Shown here: piece after piece, positions 35,340 through 48,138 of the stretch
Layout: each line of letters begins with the position of its first letter
How positions within the stretch are numbered: the stretch's first letter is position 1
NCBI GenBank assembly: GCA_032358165.1
Contig: JAALGY010000054.1
Coordinates: 1,488,001-1,552,000, forward strand
Length of the DNA: 64,000 nucleotides
From: Diplosphaera chodatii
Taxonomy: Eukaryota > Chlorophyta > Trebouxiophyceae > Prasiolales > Stichococcaceae
Direction: 5' to 3'
Translations under genes and position numbers: made by a program
Notes under the pieces: generated by a model
What the model was told of the DNA's origin: nothing
Database searches by the model: none
The model's input: the letters and a program-made list of their open reading frames with translations, nothing else

Positions 35340-36005
35340 CTACCAAAAAGGCGGCAAGGAGGCGATGCCCATCTGGGCGAATTGACGTGCTTATTGGAGT
35401 GGGGCGTTAGACGGTTAGGTTCAGTTCAAGGTGATTACAGTGGGACTTGAAGCACCCTTCCTGTAGATCTAGCAAAGCTGGCTTCATACCCGATTGCACA
35501 CATACTGCTGTTGTGCCTGTTAGCAACCTTGTTCAGCTGAGATGTGTAGACTCACTACTGGCACAGACCAACGGCTCACATGCGCGAGACAGGCCGAAAA
35601 CAGCAACAATTGCGGGACATCTGCGCACACAGCATGCGCACTCAGACCCTACCAAGCGAACCATACATTTGGGCTAATCTCACTACTGATGACCCAACAG
35701 TGTGGGATTCCTGCTCGTTTGTCACCAAACCCTACCGATAAATATTGCGGGTGGTGCACCCCACACCCAAAGAATGACGGCTGCCTCGCACCGCCGCCTG
35801 ATCCCCAAACCACAACGAACCTGCCCTGTCCGCACACTTTGAAGACAGTCGCGCTAGACCACAGATCGTCAGCGCACCCACTCTCCCTTGCAGGTTTCAG
35901 TACCGAAGCTGCTGCTGCTGCTGGTGCGTCCAGCCGCTGGCGTCTATCCCACATGCCGCTGCCGGTGCTGGCGTCTATCCCGCATGCCGCCGCCGGCGCT
36001 GGCGT
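35340..36005. other. convergent 3' spacer
   Basis: Between the stop codons of the ABCF gene (+) and the O-GlcNAc transferase gene (-). An AAACCCTA octamer lies at about 35728-35735, but no gene start is near. No exon is supported. Confidence 0.5.
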
Positions 36006-39000
36006 CTACACCTCGAAGGTGTGGGGCGGCTGCCCTGCGCAGTGGATGTCCCACATGCGGAGGTACACCCGCTCCAAATCGCGCACCTGCGGGCGCACCA
36101 CACACCCGGCCACATGAACAGCCGCAAGCCTCTAGCAGATGACACCTGTGCACCGCGTCAGTGGAGCGCCACCGATGCCGCGTGCGAGACGGACGACACC
36201 ATGTGCAGCACATTGCGTCCAGCGGCCGGGAGGACGCACGCCGGCGCCCCGGCGGGGCCAGCAGCTGCGACGGGGCGCGCACCCAGGTGTCGGTGTCGAA
36301 GAGCGGGGAGGACAGGCGGCCGGCCTTGAGGCGGGCGCGCAGCCCCTCCCGCCGCGCGTGGTCCGTGCCCAGCGCCACCGCCAGCTCCTCGTACTCCTGG
36401 GGGCCAGTGGGAGGAGCCACCATGGGAGGAAAGTGAGGATACTGCCAGCTGAGCATGCCACCCCAGACCTTGTTCCCGAATGCACCCACTAGATGCTCGT
36501 GATGTGACTGGCCAGGAGGGGAAACCAAAATTGGAGCCGAAACCCACCATGCAAGTTCAGCACTGCGCTGGCACCGGGACCCATACTGCGGGGTACCATC
36601 CGAAAAGCAAGCAGTTGCTAAGACACATGAGCAACAGGGCCACATGAAACCGCTATATTGTCCGTTTGCATATGATGGTCTGATTGGTGGAATTGTAGGC
36701 GTTGCATTGCATGCAGACCCTGGCTTGCGCACAAGCAGGTGGCAGGAGCTGATGAGGGGAGCGAAGGCAGCGAGGGGAGGCGCACCTGCTGCGAGTGCAC
36801 GATCATCTCGTGGCCCAGGCCGGTGGCGGCGCACAGGGAGGCGGCGACCCGCGACGCCATGCGCTGCAGCGGCAGGGTGACCATGGGGCACCCGCCCCAC
36901 AGCACATCGCACCCCGTCGTGTGCGCATTGCACAGCGGCGTGTCCAGGAACACATCCGCAATCCCTGCATGTGTAGCACAGGTGACATGCCTCAGCATGC
37001 CGTTCAGCCGGCCTGCAGATGACTGTCCACTTCAAAAGTGCGTTTCGTGACAACACGCCCGAGCTGCAATGTTTGCCCCTGTGTTGCAAGCTCTTGCTGG
37101 CATGCAGATGAATGGCCGTGCATCCGACCATGTACGTGAGTGGCACGACGCTGTCGGACTGATGAAGGCACCTGAGCGTGCAATGTGCACGGGTTTGGCG
37201 GCCACGTCAGTGAAGATGATGCGGGCGGGGTCGATGCCGCGCGCAGCCGCCTCGGCCTTGACATGGGGCTCGCCGTATGGCGGGAAGCGTAGGAGCCACA
37301 GGATGCTGCACTCAGCATGCGCACAGTGTCATACTTCACTTGCTTTTGGTCTGCATCGACCATGGTCGATGCGGAGACTGCAGACGCGATGCCAGTGATT
37401 AGGAGAAGAGGGTCCCGCACAACATGCTGGACATTGCAACACAGGATGTACACTACAGTGATCGGACCGAAGGAGACCAGCTTCTGTGGCTTGCAAAGCA
37501 CCTGTTGGGGACACGCCGCAGGATGTTGCACCAGGTGTCGAAGGTCTCCGGGTCATATTTGTACAGCTGGTTGGAGCAGCTGTAGATGATGCACCGCTCC
37601 GGCAGCCCCACACTCGCACGAGTAGGCAGCCGGCTCTGCAGCAGCAGCAGGCCAGCGGTGACGCACATTGTGGCATGAAACATTGAACATGCACAGAAGC
37701 GGGCCATGCACCTGCATGGACCCTGCTGCGCCTCACAGCACTGCATGCGTCACCACACGGTAGAAGGGCAAAGATATACAGCAACCCAGTGCTGCAGGTG
37801 TAGCAAGACGCTGCTGTCGCAGGGAGCACAGCAGCGCAACGGGGCGCGATAGGGCTGCTGGACGCCGCCGGGGGCGCACCTCGTCCAGCACGTCGGTGTG
37901 CGCGCGCTTGTAGTCGTTGACGAAGTAGCAGTTGGGCATCAGGGCCAGGGCCTCGCTGTAGCAGTCCCGCACCTCCGCCGGCGCCACCACCTGCGCATCA
38001 CACCAGAATCAAATTCACTCCCGCTCCTGAGGAAGGTATAAGGGTATCATTGCAACAGGGACTTCACCAGCAACTCCGAATGGGTCTGTGATGTGCATTT
38101 AAGACCGCCTGGGCCATCCCGATGGCCATGGTGCGACAGGCAGATGAGGCCAGGAGCAGTCGAAAGGATGCATTCGCACCTTGTCTACGATGAGGTAGGG
38201 CAGGAAGTCGGCGCCGGTCGTGGCAGGGAAGCCCATGTAGCTGGTCTGAACAGGCGCAGGCCGCAGCGCGAAGATCTCGTTCCGCGCGCCCTTCGTGTAC
38301 CCGTTCAGGTTCACTGCCACCTGTCAAATGATGCAAGGGAGTCAACCTCCACCATGTGGGCAGAACAATGAAACCCTGCAGAACTGGCTCAGTCGTGGTC
38401 GTTGCATTTGGTGGCTCAGGAGCAGTGCTGACCCAACACCACGACCTTGGCACACGATCATCCATGGAAGAAAGTGCCTGCCCCACAAACACATCAGCAG
38501 GTGCTGCACACCTGGATGCCGTCAGCAGAGATGCGCCCAGCGATGTCGGGGATCGACCAGGAGGACACATCGGTGAAGTGTTCCACCTCGGCCTCGATGC
38601 GTGTCCGCCACTCGCTGCCGTCCGGCGGGCTCAATGCATAGCAGAAGACCTGCATCACACGGGGCAGTCTGGTCAGACTTTGAGTGACCGGCTGTGCAGG
38701 TGCAGACACGGCGTGGTCCATGTGGTCACGCCTGCATCTAGCAGATGACACATGCACAGGCATGCCCATTGAGCTTGATGCACGGATGACAGAGCCGATT
38801 TGGGCACACGTAAAGAGAGGGGAGCACACCTCCAGCCGCGAGCGGTCGTGCAGGCCGAAGACGGAGGCCATGAGGTGCGACAGCGGGTGGTTGCCGAAGT
38901 CGGAGGACACGTAGCCCACGCGCAGGCGCTGGCCCGGCAGCAGCGGCGCCGCCGGCGGGTGCTGCAGCGGCGGCGCGCCCAGACGCGACGCCGTGAGCGC

Positions 39001-42000
39001 GCAGAACTCCGCATACTTGACGCTGACCGCCTGCGGCAGGCGATGTTTGACCCTCACGACCACGGGTTTTGATGGTCAGCACAGTCACACAGCCTCCACG
39101 TCCGCCTGCAGGCCGTCGTGGCCAACCATGTCATGTCTGGAGATGCAGGTGTGACCGCCATAACGAGCGGAGGTGCTGCCGCGTGTGACCGCGACGCCCC
39201 GGACACGCGCCTTGGCCAGGTCGGCGGGGAAGGGGTAGGCCATGATGTGGAAGGGCTGCACGGGGGGCAGGCGGCCGGCGGCCAGGTCCCGCCGCACCTC
39301 CCGCTCCAGCCGCACGAACAGCTCCCCCCGGTCCCGCCACTCGCACACGCACTGCAGCGCGTGCACACCGCCGGTTCAGGGCACAGCCGGTGAACCGGGA
39401 CTTTGGGGGGCAGCTGCCTGTGCTTTTGTGTCATCAGTGATGCTGTCATGCATGCAACAGTGCAATTGGCAGGTGCATCGCATTGCCAGTATCCATGTGG
39501 TGAGGCAAGCCCGCACTGACCTGCAGGCTGTGCACCAAGTTGGCGAACGCCTCTGGGAAGTCGGGCCGCAGCGCCAGCGCCCGGCGGTAGGATGCGATGG
39601 CGGCGTCCTGCCGCGCCGCATCCTTGAAGGCACTCGCCAGGTTGGCGTGTCCCTACAGGAGCACTCGACACAGTGGGGCCAACTGGCAACATGAATGGTT
39701 GGGGATGTTCGCAGAGTGCTGCTACCTGGCGGATGAGGTATTGTATCAAGCCGGGATTGCCCACTTCAGCAATTGACCAGTCACACCTCTGGGCTGTTGG
39801 GCTGCAGCAGGGCGACGTGCTCGTAGCAGGAGATGGCCTCCGCGGCGCGGCCCTGCATCTTGAGGATGCCCCCCAGGTTGTTGTACGCCACGCTGAGGCG
39901 CTGCGCCTGCGCCGCTGCGGCTGCCGCCGGGTTGCCCTGCAGCACACAGCAGGAGCACTGCATCAGCGATGCTGAGGTGGGGCGCCTTCAGCTGCCAATG
40001 ATCTCGTGCCCTTGCACAGCACTGCCACGCTCCCACTCGTTCCAGGTGAAGATGGGCTCCTGATGGCCAGTGTGTCAGCCATCCCCTCGTAACGCTACTT
40101 GCGCAACGGAAGAGGGCAGGACCTGGTGGCGTGCCAGGCGCACCGGCGCAGGACGTACCCCGGATGGTGTCGTGCCGGGGCGCTGCAGCTGCAGCTGGAT
40201 GCAGGCGGTGTAGCAGGCTATCGCCTCGTCGGGGCGCCCCGCCTCCCGCAGCGCGTTGCCCAGGTTGTTGTAGGCCTCCGGGAAGTTGGGCTCCCGCGCG
40301 ATCGCCTCCCGGTATGTCGCCACCGCCTCCTCCAGCTTGCCCTGGAGCAGGCACCACGCGAGCAGTCTGCGGCTGCTTGCGGGCCGCCTCTGTCATGCCT
40401 GAGCATGACCCTGCAACGCTGTGCGAGTGCGGGAGAAGCAAACCACATCACGGCCAACAAGCGGCTGCCAGGTTTGGCGACCTGTCCGGCCTCTCCAGTG
40501 GCAGCCGTTCAGCAAACCTGCTCATAGTACAGGCCGGCGAGGTTGCCGAGCGACAGCGCGCAGCCGGGGCGCAGCCGCACGCACGTCTCGAAGCAGGCCT
40601 GCGCCTCACTGCGCCGCCGCAGCTCCTTCAGGCTGACGCCCATCCCGGTGTACGCGTCCGCGTAGTTGGGCCGCAGCCGCACCGCCTCCTGCAGTGAACA
40701 AGCCGACACCACTGGTTCAGCGGGGGCCGAGCCAGACCACAAGCTGCAAGAAGGGTTTGCGTCCAGTCGGTCATCTTGGTACCCACACTGACCATAAACA
40801 CCGATGGTTATCACAACACTGCACGTCCGGTTTGACACAGGCAGGGGGTGCCAGCAAGGCCAGCTCACCTGGTAGCAGGCGACAGCCTGGGGGTGGTCCC
40901 CAAATTCGCGGTACAGGTCGCCGAGGCCGCGCCAGGCGGGCGCATGCTGCGGGTTGCGCCGCAGCGCCTCCGCATAGCAGCGCTGCGCCGCAACCCGCCC
41001 TGCTGCCCCTTGCGCCCGCCACAGATCCCCCAAGTTGTTGTGCACATCGACCTGCAGGAGGTGCAGGAGGCCAGGCTGTCAGGGAGTGCACCTGCTTGCG
41101 TACTCAGCCACAGCATGACCGCAGAGGTAGCACAACAATGCAGTAGCGTCAGCACTGTGCCACCGGGAGCAAGTCTTTGCGGCACGTCAGTGCATGCAAC
41201 TCACCACATTGGGGTCGATGCGCAGTGCGGCTGCATAGCACTCCATGGCCTGCGGGATGCAGCCCTTCTGCACGAGCGCGCTCGCCATGTTGTTGTACGC
41301 GTCCGTGAAGGAGGGCTTCAGCGTCAGCGCGGACTGCACAGGCAGGGTTACTGCTTACGACCCTTTCTGCATCACTGGTGAGACACTACGCGACGACAGG
41401 GCAATGTTGCACCATGTTGCAGCCAGTCGACCTGGCGCCAGGACAGCAACATCACTCAACATGCAGAGGGGCACTGTCCATGTGACTTGCGATGGGCTGT
41501 GGCCCACCTTGTAGTAGATGATGGCCATGTCCCAGTTGCCGATCTGCTGCAGCGCATTCGCCAGGTTGGCGTGCGCCTCTGCCATGTGCGGGTCCAGCAG
41601 GATGCAGCGGTCGTTGAACGCGATGCACTGCTCATAGCTGCCCAGCTGGTAGTAGATGGCCCCGATCAGCAGCAGCACATCTGTGCGGTTTGTGCAGCTG
41701 GGGAAGATCTGCATATGCAAAGCGGTGCAAGGACCTCAGGCACAGCGTACTTGCATGGTCGTCTATCCTAGAATGGACGTTCAGCACGGGCTGCGCACAA
41801 GTGCAAGTGCATCGCATGCACCCGGCTCACCGCCTGGCACAGAGACAGCGCCTCATGGAACTGGCCGCGGCGGTACGCCTGGTGCGCATCCGCCAACACC
41901 ACCTCGGTGTGCTCCGCGAGCAGCGCGTTCTGGTGGCCGCCTTGCGCCGCAAGAGTGCCGGCGCTGCTGAAGGCGGCGCTGAGTCCCAGGGAACTGCCGC

Positions 42001-42685
42001 CAGATGCCGCCAGGCTCAGAGCTGCGCTGCCGCCAGCGTGGCTGAAGCCCGCGCCTGCCAGGCCGCCAGACCCCGTCAGGGCGCTGTTGTGGCTGCCGGG
42101 CACCAGGGACTGGCTGCTTTCCAAGCCGCCCCCGAGGCCGCTGCCAAACCCCGCTGTGATGGGCGCACTGCCAAACTGCAGTGCCGGCGCCTGCTGCTGC
42201 TGCAGCTGCTGCTGCTGTGAGGCTAGTAGCATGGCAGAGGCAGCGCCGCTGCCTAGCAGTGCCGCCGACTGTAGCGCCTGCTGCTGCAGTGCCTGCTGCG
42301 TGCCAAAGCTTGCCGCCGCTGCGGAGCCCGGCAGGTGGCCCTGCAGCCCAGCTGCCCCCGTGTGCAAACTGCTTGCAAGGGAGGCAGAGCCGTAGGGCCT
42401 GGCATTCGGCATGGCAGCACCAGCCAGGCCACCCGTGAAGTCGGCAGCTGCCTTGGGAATCTGCAGCGACGCAGCATGCAGGTCCCCGAGGCTTGGCAGC
42501 CCCGGCAGCTGTGATGCTGCATGCGGGCCCAGCCGGCTGCTGGCTGCGCTCGACCCACCAGCGCTGGCTAGGCCGCCGAAGTACAGCGGCTGCTGAGCTG
42601 GCAGCGAAAGCGCAAAGGCCGCATGGCCATTTGGGGCAGGCGCGGGCGCCACATCTGCTGTGAAGTGCTGGATGCCATCCTGCAT
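36006..42685 (-). CDS. SEC: O-GlcNAc transferase, SECRET AGENT type
   Basis: Eighteen exons with consistent phases: 42685-41831, 41708-41508, 41333-41205, 41051-40869, 40688-40518, 40341-40159, 39936-39787, 39652-39521, 39351-39190, 39030-38830, 38649-38512, 38320-38180, 37990-37880, 37635-37502, 37305-37172, 36964-36786, 36396-36283, 36086-36006; 1132 aa. The Gln/Gly/Ser-rich N-terminus (about 250 aa) is followed by about ten TPRs (for example [20 protein letters not shown] and [20 protein letters not shown]). The GT41 catalytic region has [89 protein letters not shown] and a C-terminal [15 protein letters not shown]. These match plant SEC and animal OGT closely and not SPINDLY. It transfers GlcNAc from UDP-GlcNAc to Ser/Thr of nuclear and cytosolic proteins. 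The start is the first ATG of the long first exon. Confidence 0.95.
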
Positions 42686-43805
42686 CTGTCCGTCTGCACC
42701 AGCAGATGCACCACAAATGTTCGATCAATCAGCACTCACACCGATCCTGACAACAGCCCACCACAAGCGAGTGCAGCGTGCCATTCGGGGTGCAGAGTGT
42801 GCGGCAGCATCCATATCCAAGGACACGCGCGCTGCTCGACTGCGTGCGTGCAGCAGTCGCGGCCACCGCCGCCGTGCCACACCACGAGGGTTCTGTGGTG
42901 CCGGTTGACATACAGATGTGTCGCCCGATGCTCATCAATCTATCATGCTCACCCATGCTGGGAGCGCGTGCGTCGCCCCCGGCGCCATCCATCAAGCCAT
43001 CCTGCCGATGCTGCCCGGACATCGCTGCACAGAAGCTTACGCCTTCACACGCTCGCAGCGCTGCTGCCTCGTTCGGGTGCAATCCTTTGCGTCGATCGCT
43101 CGAGACGTCCTGGTAAACAGATTCCCTCAGTCATGGAGGCAGATGCAACCGTGGCAGCAGCGCACTGGGCACACGCAACGTTGCACTGCAATGGCGACGT
43201 TGTTGATGCCGAGATAGTGCATCTCACCTGGTCAAGCCGCTGCGCCACCGGCTGCTGCACTCGCATGGTGCCTGAGCCGGCTCATGCAACTTGACGCCCA
43301 CTAGATCCTCCTCATGCATGCTCATGCAGACCCTCCATGCAGCTGTGCAGCGCAGCGTCAAGAAACGCTCAGCTCTGCGGGAACATCGGATACGTCGACA
43401 GGAACCTGTGGCCGCTCAGGCAAGGCAGCTGCACCGAAGCCTTCCGAGCCACCACAGCGGCATCGGACTGGACATGCTGGGCGATCGCAACCCGATGATG
43501 GTGTCAACGGTGTATGACGGTGGTGCGACTGCGCTCCCGGCTGTCGGCCGTGTCTGGGCAGTGCAAGCTGGCGCTATACCCCGAGTGAGTGCCGTGATCA
43601 GTCAGACTGATTGGTGGAGATCCTCTGTCCAAGCTGTCCAGTTGGCCATCTTTGCCAACTGTGAAACTGTCGTTCAGTCGTTCAGTCCTGAGCACATGCA
43701 CATGTCGTGATGGAATGTGAAGCCTTGTTGGTTGGTGATGGGTGCAAACATGCTGCTGTCTCGCAGCTGCTCAAGCTGTCCCCTGAGTTCACCACCGCCA
43801 CCGCC
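42686..43805. other. intergenic, no gene seen
   Basis: About 1.1 kb upstream of the O-GlcNAc transferase gene (-) and downstream of the ankyrin-BTB gene (-). It presumably carries the OGT promoter. Plus-strand open frames here lack an ATG in context or any recognisable motif. Confidence 0.45.
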
Positions 43806-46800
43806 TCACTCAACTGCCATGGACTTGATTCGCAGCACTTGCTCATCAAATCTGGCAGCATCGGCGTCACGGTTGATGCCCGACACGCCCTCCAGGTATG
43901 CGTCCCGCAGGTCCTGAAGAAGGGTGCCGCGCCCAAGACCGGCCACGTTGCCGCCTTCAATGTTGCCTGCTGAACGGCCCTCAATCTCCAGCACATCCTC
44001 CCTCAAATCCTCCACCTGCAGGTGCAAGGACGTGCGTGTGCTCGAATTGTATTGTGTCTGCTGATCAATTCACTTCCACTAGCATGCCAAGCTGGCGGCA
44101 TGTTTTCCATAACAGTAGGCGAACTGATGCGATTGGCCCAGACCATCACACGCACCGTATTGATGTGGGGCGCAACCGCCTGGATGAAGGTGCCCAGCAC
44201 AGCGGCGTCGCGGCTGCCATCGGCGCACACTGCAGAGTTCAGCACCGCGTCTCCTCAGCAGATAGCAGCGCCCGAAGGCCGCAACTACGCGTCACTGTGA
44301 TACTCACAGGACTCTGCAACAGGGTGAGCACAACCAAGGGCACCTGCTGCCAGCGCATCGAACTGGTGCGCAATGGCGGCCAGGCAGGCGTCGCGCAGCC
44401 CCGTCACGTCGTGCTGGTCCGCAGTCAGCAGCAGGCGGCACAGGTGCTCCAGGGAGGGCTTGGCACCGGCGCGCATTGCCGCCTCGATGTTCTCCAGCAC
44501 GGCATCCGCTACAGCCCGCTGCAGTGGGCCGCAGTCCAATGGTTGGTCACTGGCCACTACACAAGGAAACAAGGGCAGAGGCCACGCCACAAGAGGTGCT
44601 GGCGCACGTGCGCCGTCACGAGTCAGGGGCTGGGCACAGTGGCACGAGCCTCAACTCACGCGCAAGCGCCCCAGCAGGAGCCTGGTGCGTGTTTCACACC
44701 TTCATGCCCAGCAGCAGGTGCAGGTCGGCCGCGTCCAGCAGCTGCTCCACGCCCGCCGAGCTGAGGTACTTGGACCCCAGCCGCGGCAGCTCATCAGTGT
44801 ACCTGTTAAGAGCCGCTACTCCGTGAGGTTGGGCGCGCGCGGCCGAGCAGCAAGGCAATGCATATATTTGTATGCAGCAGCAAGCACAGGCCTTCAGACG
44901 GTTGGCAGGGACTTACATGTATGTGAGCATGATGTCCAGGATCTCTGCACGGTGCGGGTGTAGTGTAAGGATGCGATGTGGGTCGGCCCTCACCATGATC
45001 ATCGAAAACATGCAGCAGGCAATGCCAGGTCTGCCAGGCGTGCACCTGCTGCCACGCCGTGCACTTCTAGCTGTTGCAGATGGTCATGCTGCTGGCGCTG
45101 GCTGGGCGGAGCACTGCTCGACGGTGCATCGTCTGACCGCTGCAGCAGTGCGCAGAAGTACTCCGAGCGAGTGCTCAGGATGACCTGCGCACGGCACACC
45201 CAGCACGGTGATGTTGTGCCTTCTGACAACTTGTGAGGTTGCAAGAGCTACTCGGAAGGATGGGTAATAATCGAGGCACGGCACTGGGCATTGGGCACTG
45301 ATAGCTCACCCGGTGGCAGCGGAAGCTGTGGCCATCAGCGTGCAATATCACGTCTGCATAGTCAGGCCCCGGCCCCTGGTTGCCGGCCGCCTGCTGCGCC
45401 GCCGCCCACCCGCGCAGGCTTCCCAGCTGCGCTGACAGCTGTGCCTCTTGCGGCAGGGCCCCTGGCTGCAGCACAAACCTGCACACGACGGTTGCACGCA
45501 AACACCTCAGGATACCATCCTGCTGGCATTGTGACTGTGAAGTAGGAAGGCTGACATCAGCAGATCGGCTGCAACGGCTGCCTGGACGTACCTCCGCGGA
45601 GCTGACTCTCCTTTGTGTGTGGTCTTGAAGTAGTATCTGTTCGTCCACACACCACCTCAGCATCACATGGCAAAGAGAGTATGCATATGACGATGCGCCT
45701 GACCTCAGAGCAGCAGTGGGTCCAAGCTTGCATCCTGATGGCCTGCCACTGACCGCATAGTATACAGCTCCTTTCTGATCGCTCGCTCCAAGTCCTTGCA
45801 TCTGAGCCGGTGCACGATCTTCTCCATTGCTGCCGCATTTGCCATCGAGATGTCCAGCCGCTCACTGTAGACATGCACACGGCCTCATGCTTGCTGCCTG
45901 TGCACCAAACTGGCAGCAGGCAAGCAGAACTGCAGTATAGCTTGCCAACACAAACTTTTGGGCACCTGTACAGGTACACGATGAGGGCATGCAGCGCCTC
46001 CAGTGACAGCTTTGCTGGGTTGAGCAGCACCTCCCGGATGCCGCCCCCCTGCAACAGGTCAAACGCCAGATCAGCCATGCGTGGGCCATCACACCTCTGC
46101 CACATGGTGCCTGGTGCCAAGTCTGCCTGTGCTGATATTGTGACAACACTGCAGTCAAGCACCTTGCGTGGCAGCCAGGCGGTGCGCAGCATACGGTGGA
46201 AGTAGGGCGAGCGCGCCGCGAGCACCGCACGGTGCAGCGGGATGCGCTCACCCGCCAGCACAAACACGATGTCCCAGTATGCTGGCCTGCGGATCAGACA
46301 GGCAGTGTCAGCAACCAGCAATAAGTCAGCATGATTTTATCACTCACTGAAGGAAGTGCCTGTCAGTGGTGCACCTGCTACCAAGCCACCTAGGGTTCAG
46401 GGTGTCAATGGACAAGATGCCGATGAGCCACCTGGGAGTGGAGTCCATGGCCTCAGGGTTGGCTGTCAGGGTGCAGACCCCCCGCAGGGCGGCCGCCAGC
46501 GGCGACAGCGGCGGCGGTCGCTGCTCGTAGCGACGCAGCAGCGCCCTCAGGTTGTTTGTAAGCCTGCACAGTGTGCAGGTTTGTGCATCATGAGCATGTG
46601 ATCTAGCCTTCAAGATGTCAGAGACACAGGTAGAATGCAATGATGACCAGGCAGTTCGACCAACTGCACGGCAATGTGCTCACGAGGCGTAGTGGCAGCG
46701 ATCGCCTGCATGGCAGATCGACAGTCATCGGTCAGGCTGCAGGCACATTGCCATGAAGGTGCCTCATGCATCCCACTTGATCGTCGCTCGAGCAAGCAGG

Positions 46801-47641
46801 CTCACCGTCAAACGTCCACTCATTGCAGATTGCGCCATGCTCCAACAGCACTTCTGCAACATCCGGGTGACCTGCAGCACGAACTGAGTGCTCGGCACCC
46901 TGCCGCATTGCAACCACATGCATGCGCTTTCCTCGCATGCAGAAGGCAGTCCACCCATCAAACCTGCTAGGCAGGCATAGTACAGCGGCACAGAGTCCCA
47001 GCGGTCGCGCTTGTTGACGTCCACAGCCTCGCGCTGGACCAGGTACTTCACACGCTCGACATCGCCCACGCGGCTGGCCTACACCTCAGACACAGGGCCT
47101 TGTGACCAAGGTGCATGTCTGTCCGCTGACAGCCCCCAGGGCTGCAGTGAGAACATGCATGGAGACACATTCGCTGTATGAGCAATGGGCCGTACAGCCA
47201 ACCCACCTGATAGATGTCGCCACCAGGCGCTGGCCTGCGGGGTTGACAGTCACATCCTCAGCATCGCGCAACAGGGCAGAAGTGAGCATGCCCACGCACG
47301 CCTGCACCATCGGCGGTGTGGCAGAGCGCAGCGGACCTGGTTGTGATGAAGTAGAACCTGTCCTCCTCCTCGTCTTCCGAGCTGCCGGCTGCAAAGGGCA
47401 GCTCATTGTCCAGCTCCTCCTCCACGGCCGCCCACCGTTCCTCAGCATAGTCTGAATCCTCGTCAGCGTCGGATTGTGAGACGATGTCATGCTGGTAGCC
47501 AGGATTATCAGTATCCGTCACGATGCCTGAGCTGGCTTGCTGGCGGTCTGCAGCAGGGTGCTGCGCGCTGCCGCGGCTATCAGGGATGCTGTGGTTCGTG
47601 GGACGGGTCGCTTCGATGGTGTTCGCGCTGCTGTATGACAT
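43806..47641 (-). CDS. ankyrin-repeat and double BTB/POZ protein (ABTB1-like, plant type)
   Basis: Fifteen exons: 47641-47300, 47078-46964, 46871-46806, 46705-46684, 46563-46432, 46286-46163, 46048-45966, 45864-45754, 45478-45310, 45184-45046, 44944-44917, 44802-44700, 44518-44344, 44253-44156, 44015-43806; about 638 aa. Order: acidic N-terminus; ankyrin unit [20 protein letters not shown] with [14 protein letters not shown], then [20 protein letters not shown] and DGDRCHYAS; first BTB ([20 protein letters not shown]); second BTB ([20 protein letters not shown], then [16 protein letters not shown]); BACK-like helices ([15 protein letters not shown]); conserved end [15 protein letters not shown]. 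Animal ABTB1 and one plant family share this plan. Members are thought to be substrate adaptors for cullin-3 ubiquitin ligases. Exons of 22 and 28 nt are needed to keep the frame. The first exon and its donor are the least certain. Confidence 0.87.
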
Positions 47642-48138
47642 GTGAAGATAGAATTAGAGCTTCCCCTGGCGTGTGGTCAATGGCTCGTGCAGCGCAGAGT
47701 GCCTGCACTTCGAGTATGTGTATTTTCAGGCACACCCCCCGTGTGGCAGCATGTAATCCCCACGGTAACGGAAGAGAAGATTTCTCGGTCAGAGTGCACG
47801 AATTGACACTGAAGCACCAGGCATTCGCGCCCACGCCAGCCAGTGCGTCGTGCTGCAGTCGTCTGACCACCGGTCAAGGGGCGGCGAGCTGCGCTCGTGC
47901 CCAGACAACGGTCGTCGACGTCTGCATCCCACCCTGCTGTGCTGTCCTAGCAATCAGGAGTGGTGCTGCTTGAGTCGATCCGATGTGTGCCACGGGTCTC
48001 CTATCTCAGCAGCTGCTGCAGGGCCGGCAGCTGGTCATCGCGCAAGGCACCAGGTGACGTTCGATTTCGGACGTGATCTGATATAAAGAGGAATCTTCTC
48101 ACACTCAAACGCGGCAATCCTCTGTGCTTACTGCTCAT
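47642..48138. promoter_or_regulatory. shared upstream region of ankyrin-BTB and HNH genes
   Basis: 497 bp between divergent starts. A TATA-like TATAAAG lies at about 48082-48088 on the plus strand, roughly 55 bp before the proposed HNH start. Nothing comparable was noted for the minus-strand gene. Confidence 0.35.

Noticed and set aside
35728..35735. AAACCCTA telo-box
   Set aside because: It lies between two convergent 3' ends, far from any gene start, so a promoter role is not supported.
42623..43294. Plus-strand open frame of 223 codons
   Set aside because: It overlaps the start of the O-GlcNAc transferase gene on the other strand, is Cys/His/Arg-rich as expected for antisense and random GC-rich sequence, and resembles no family.
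43291..43710. Plus-strand open frame of 139 codons
   Set aside because: It begins with a non-ATG codon, has no recognisable motif and cannot be linked to exons on either side.
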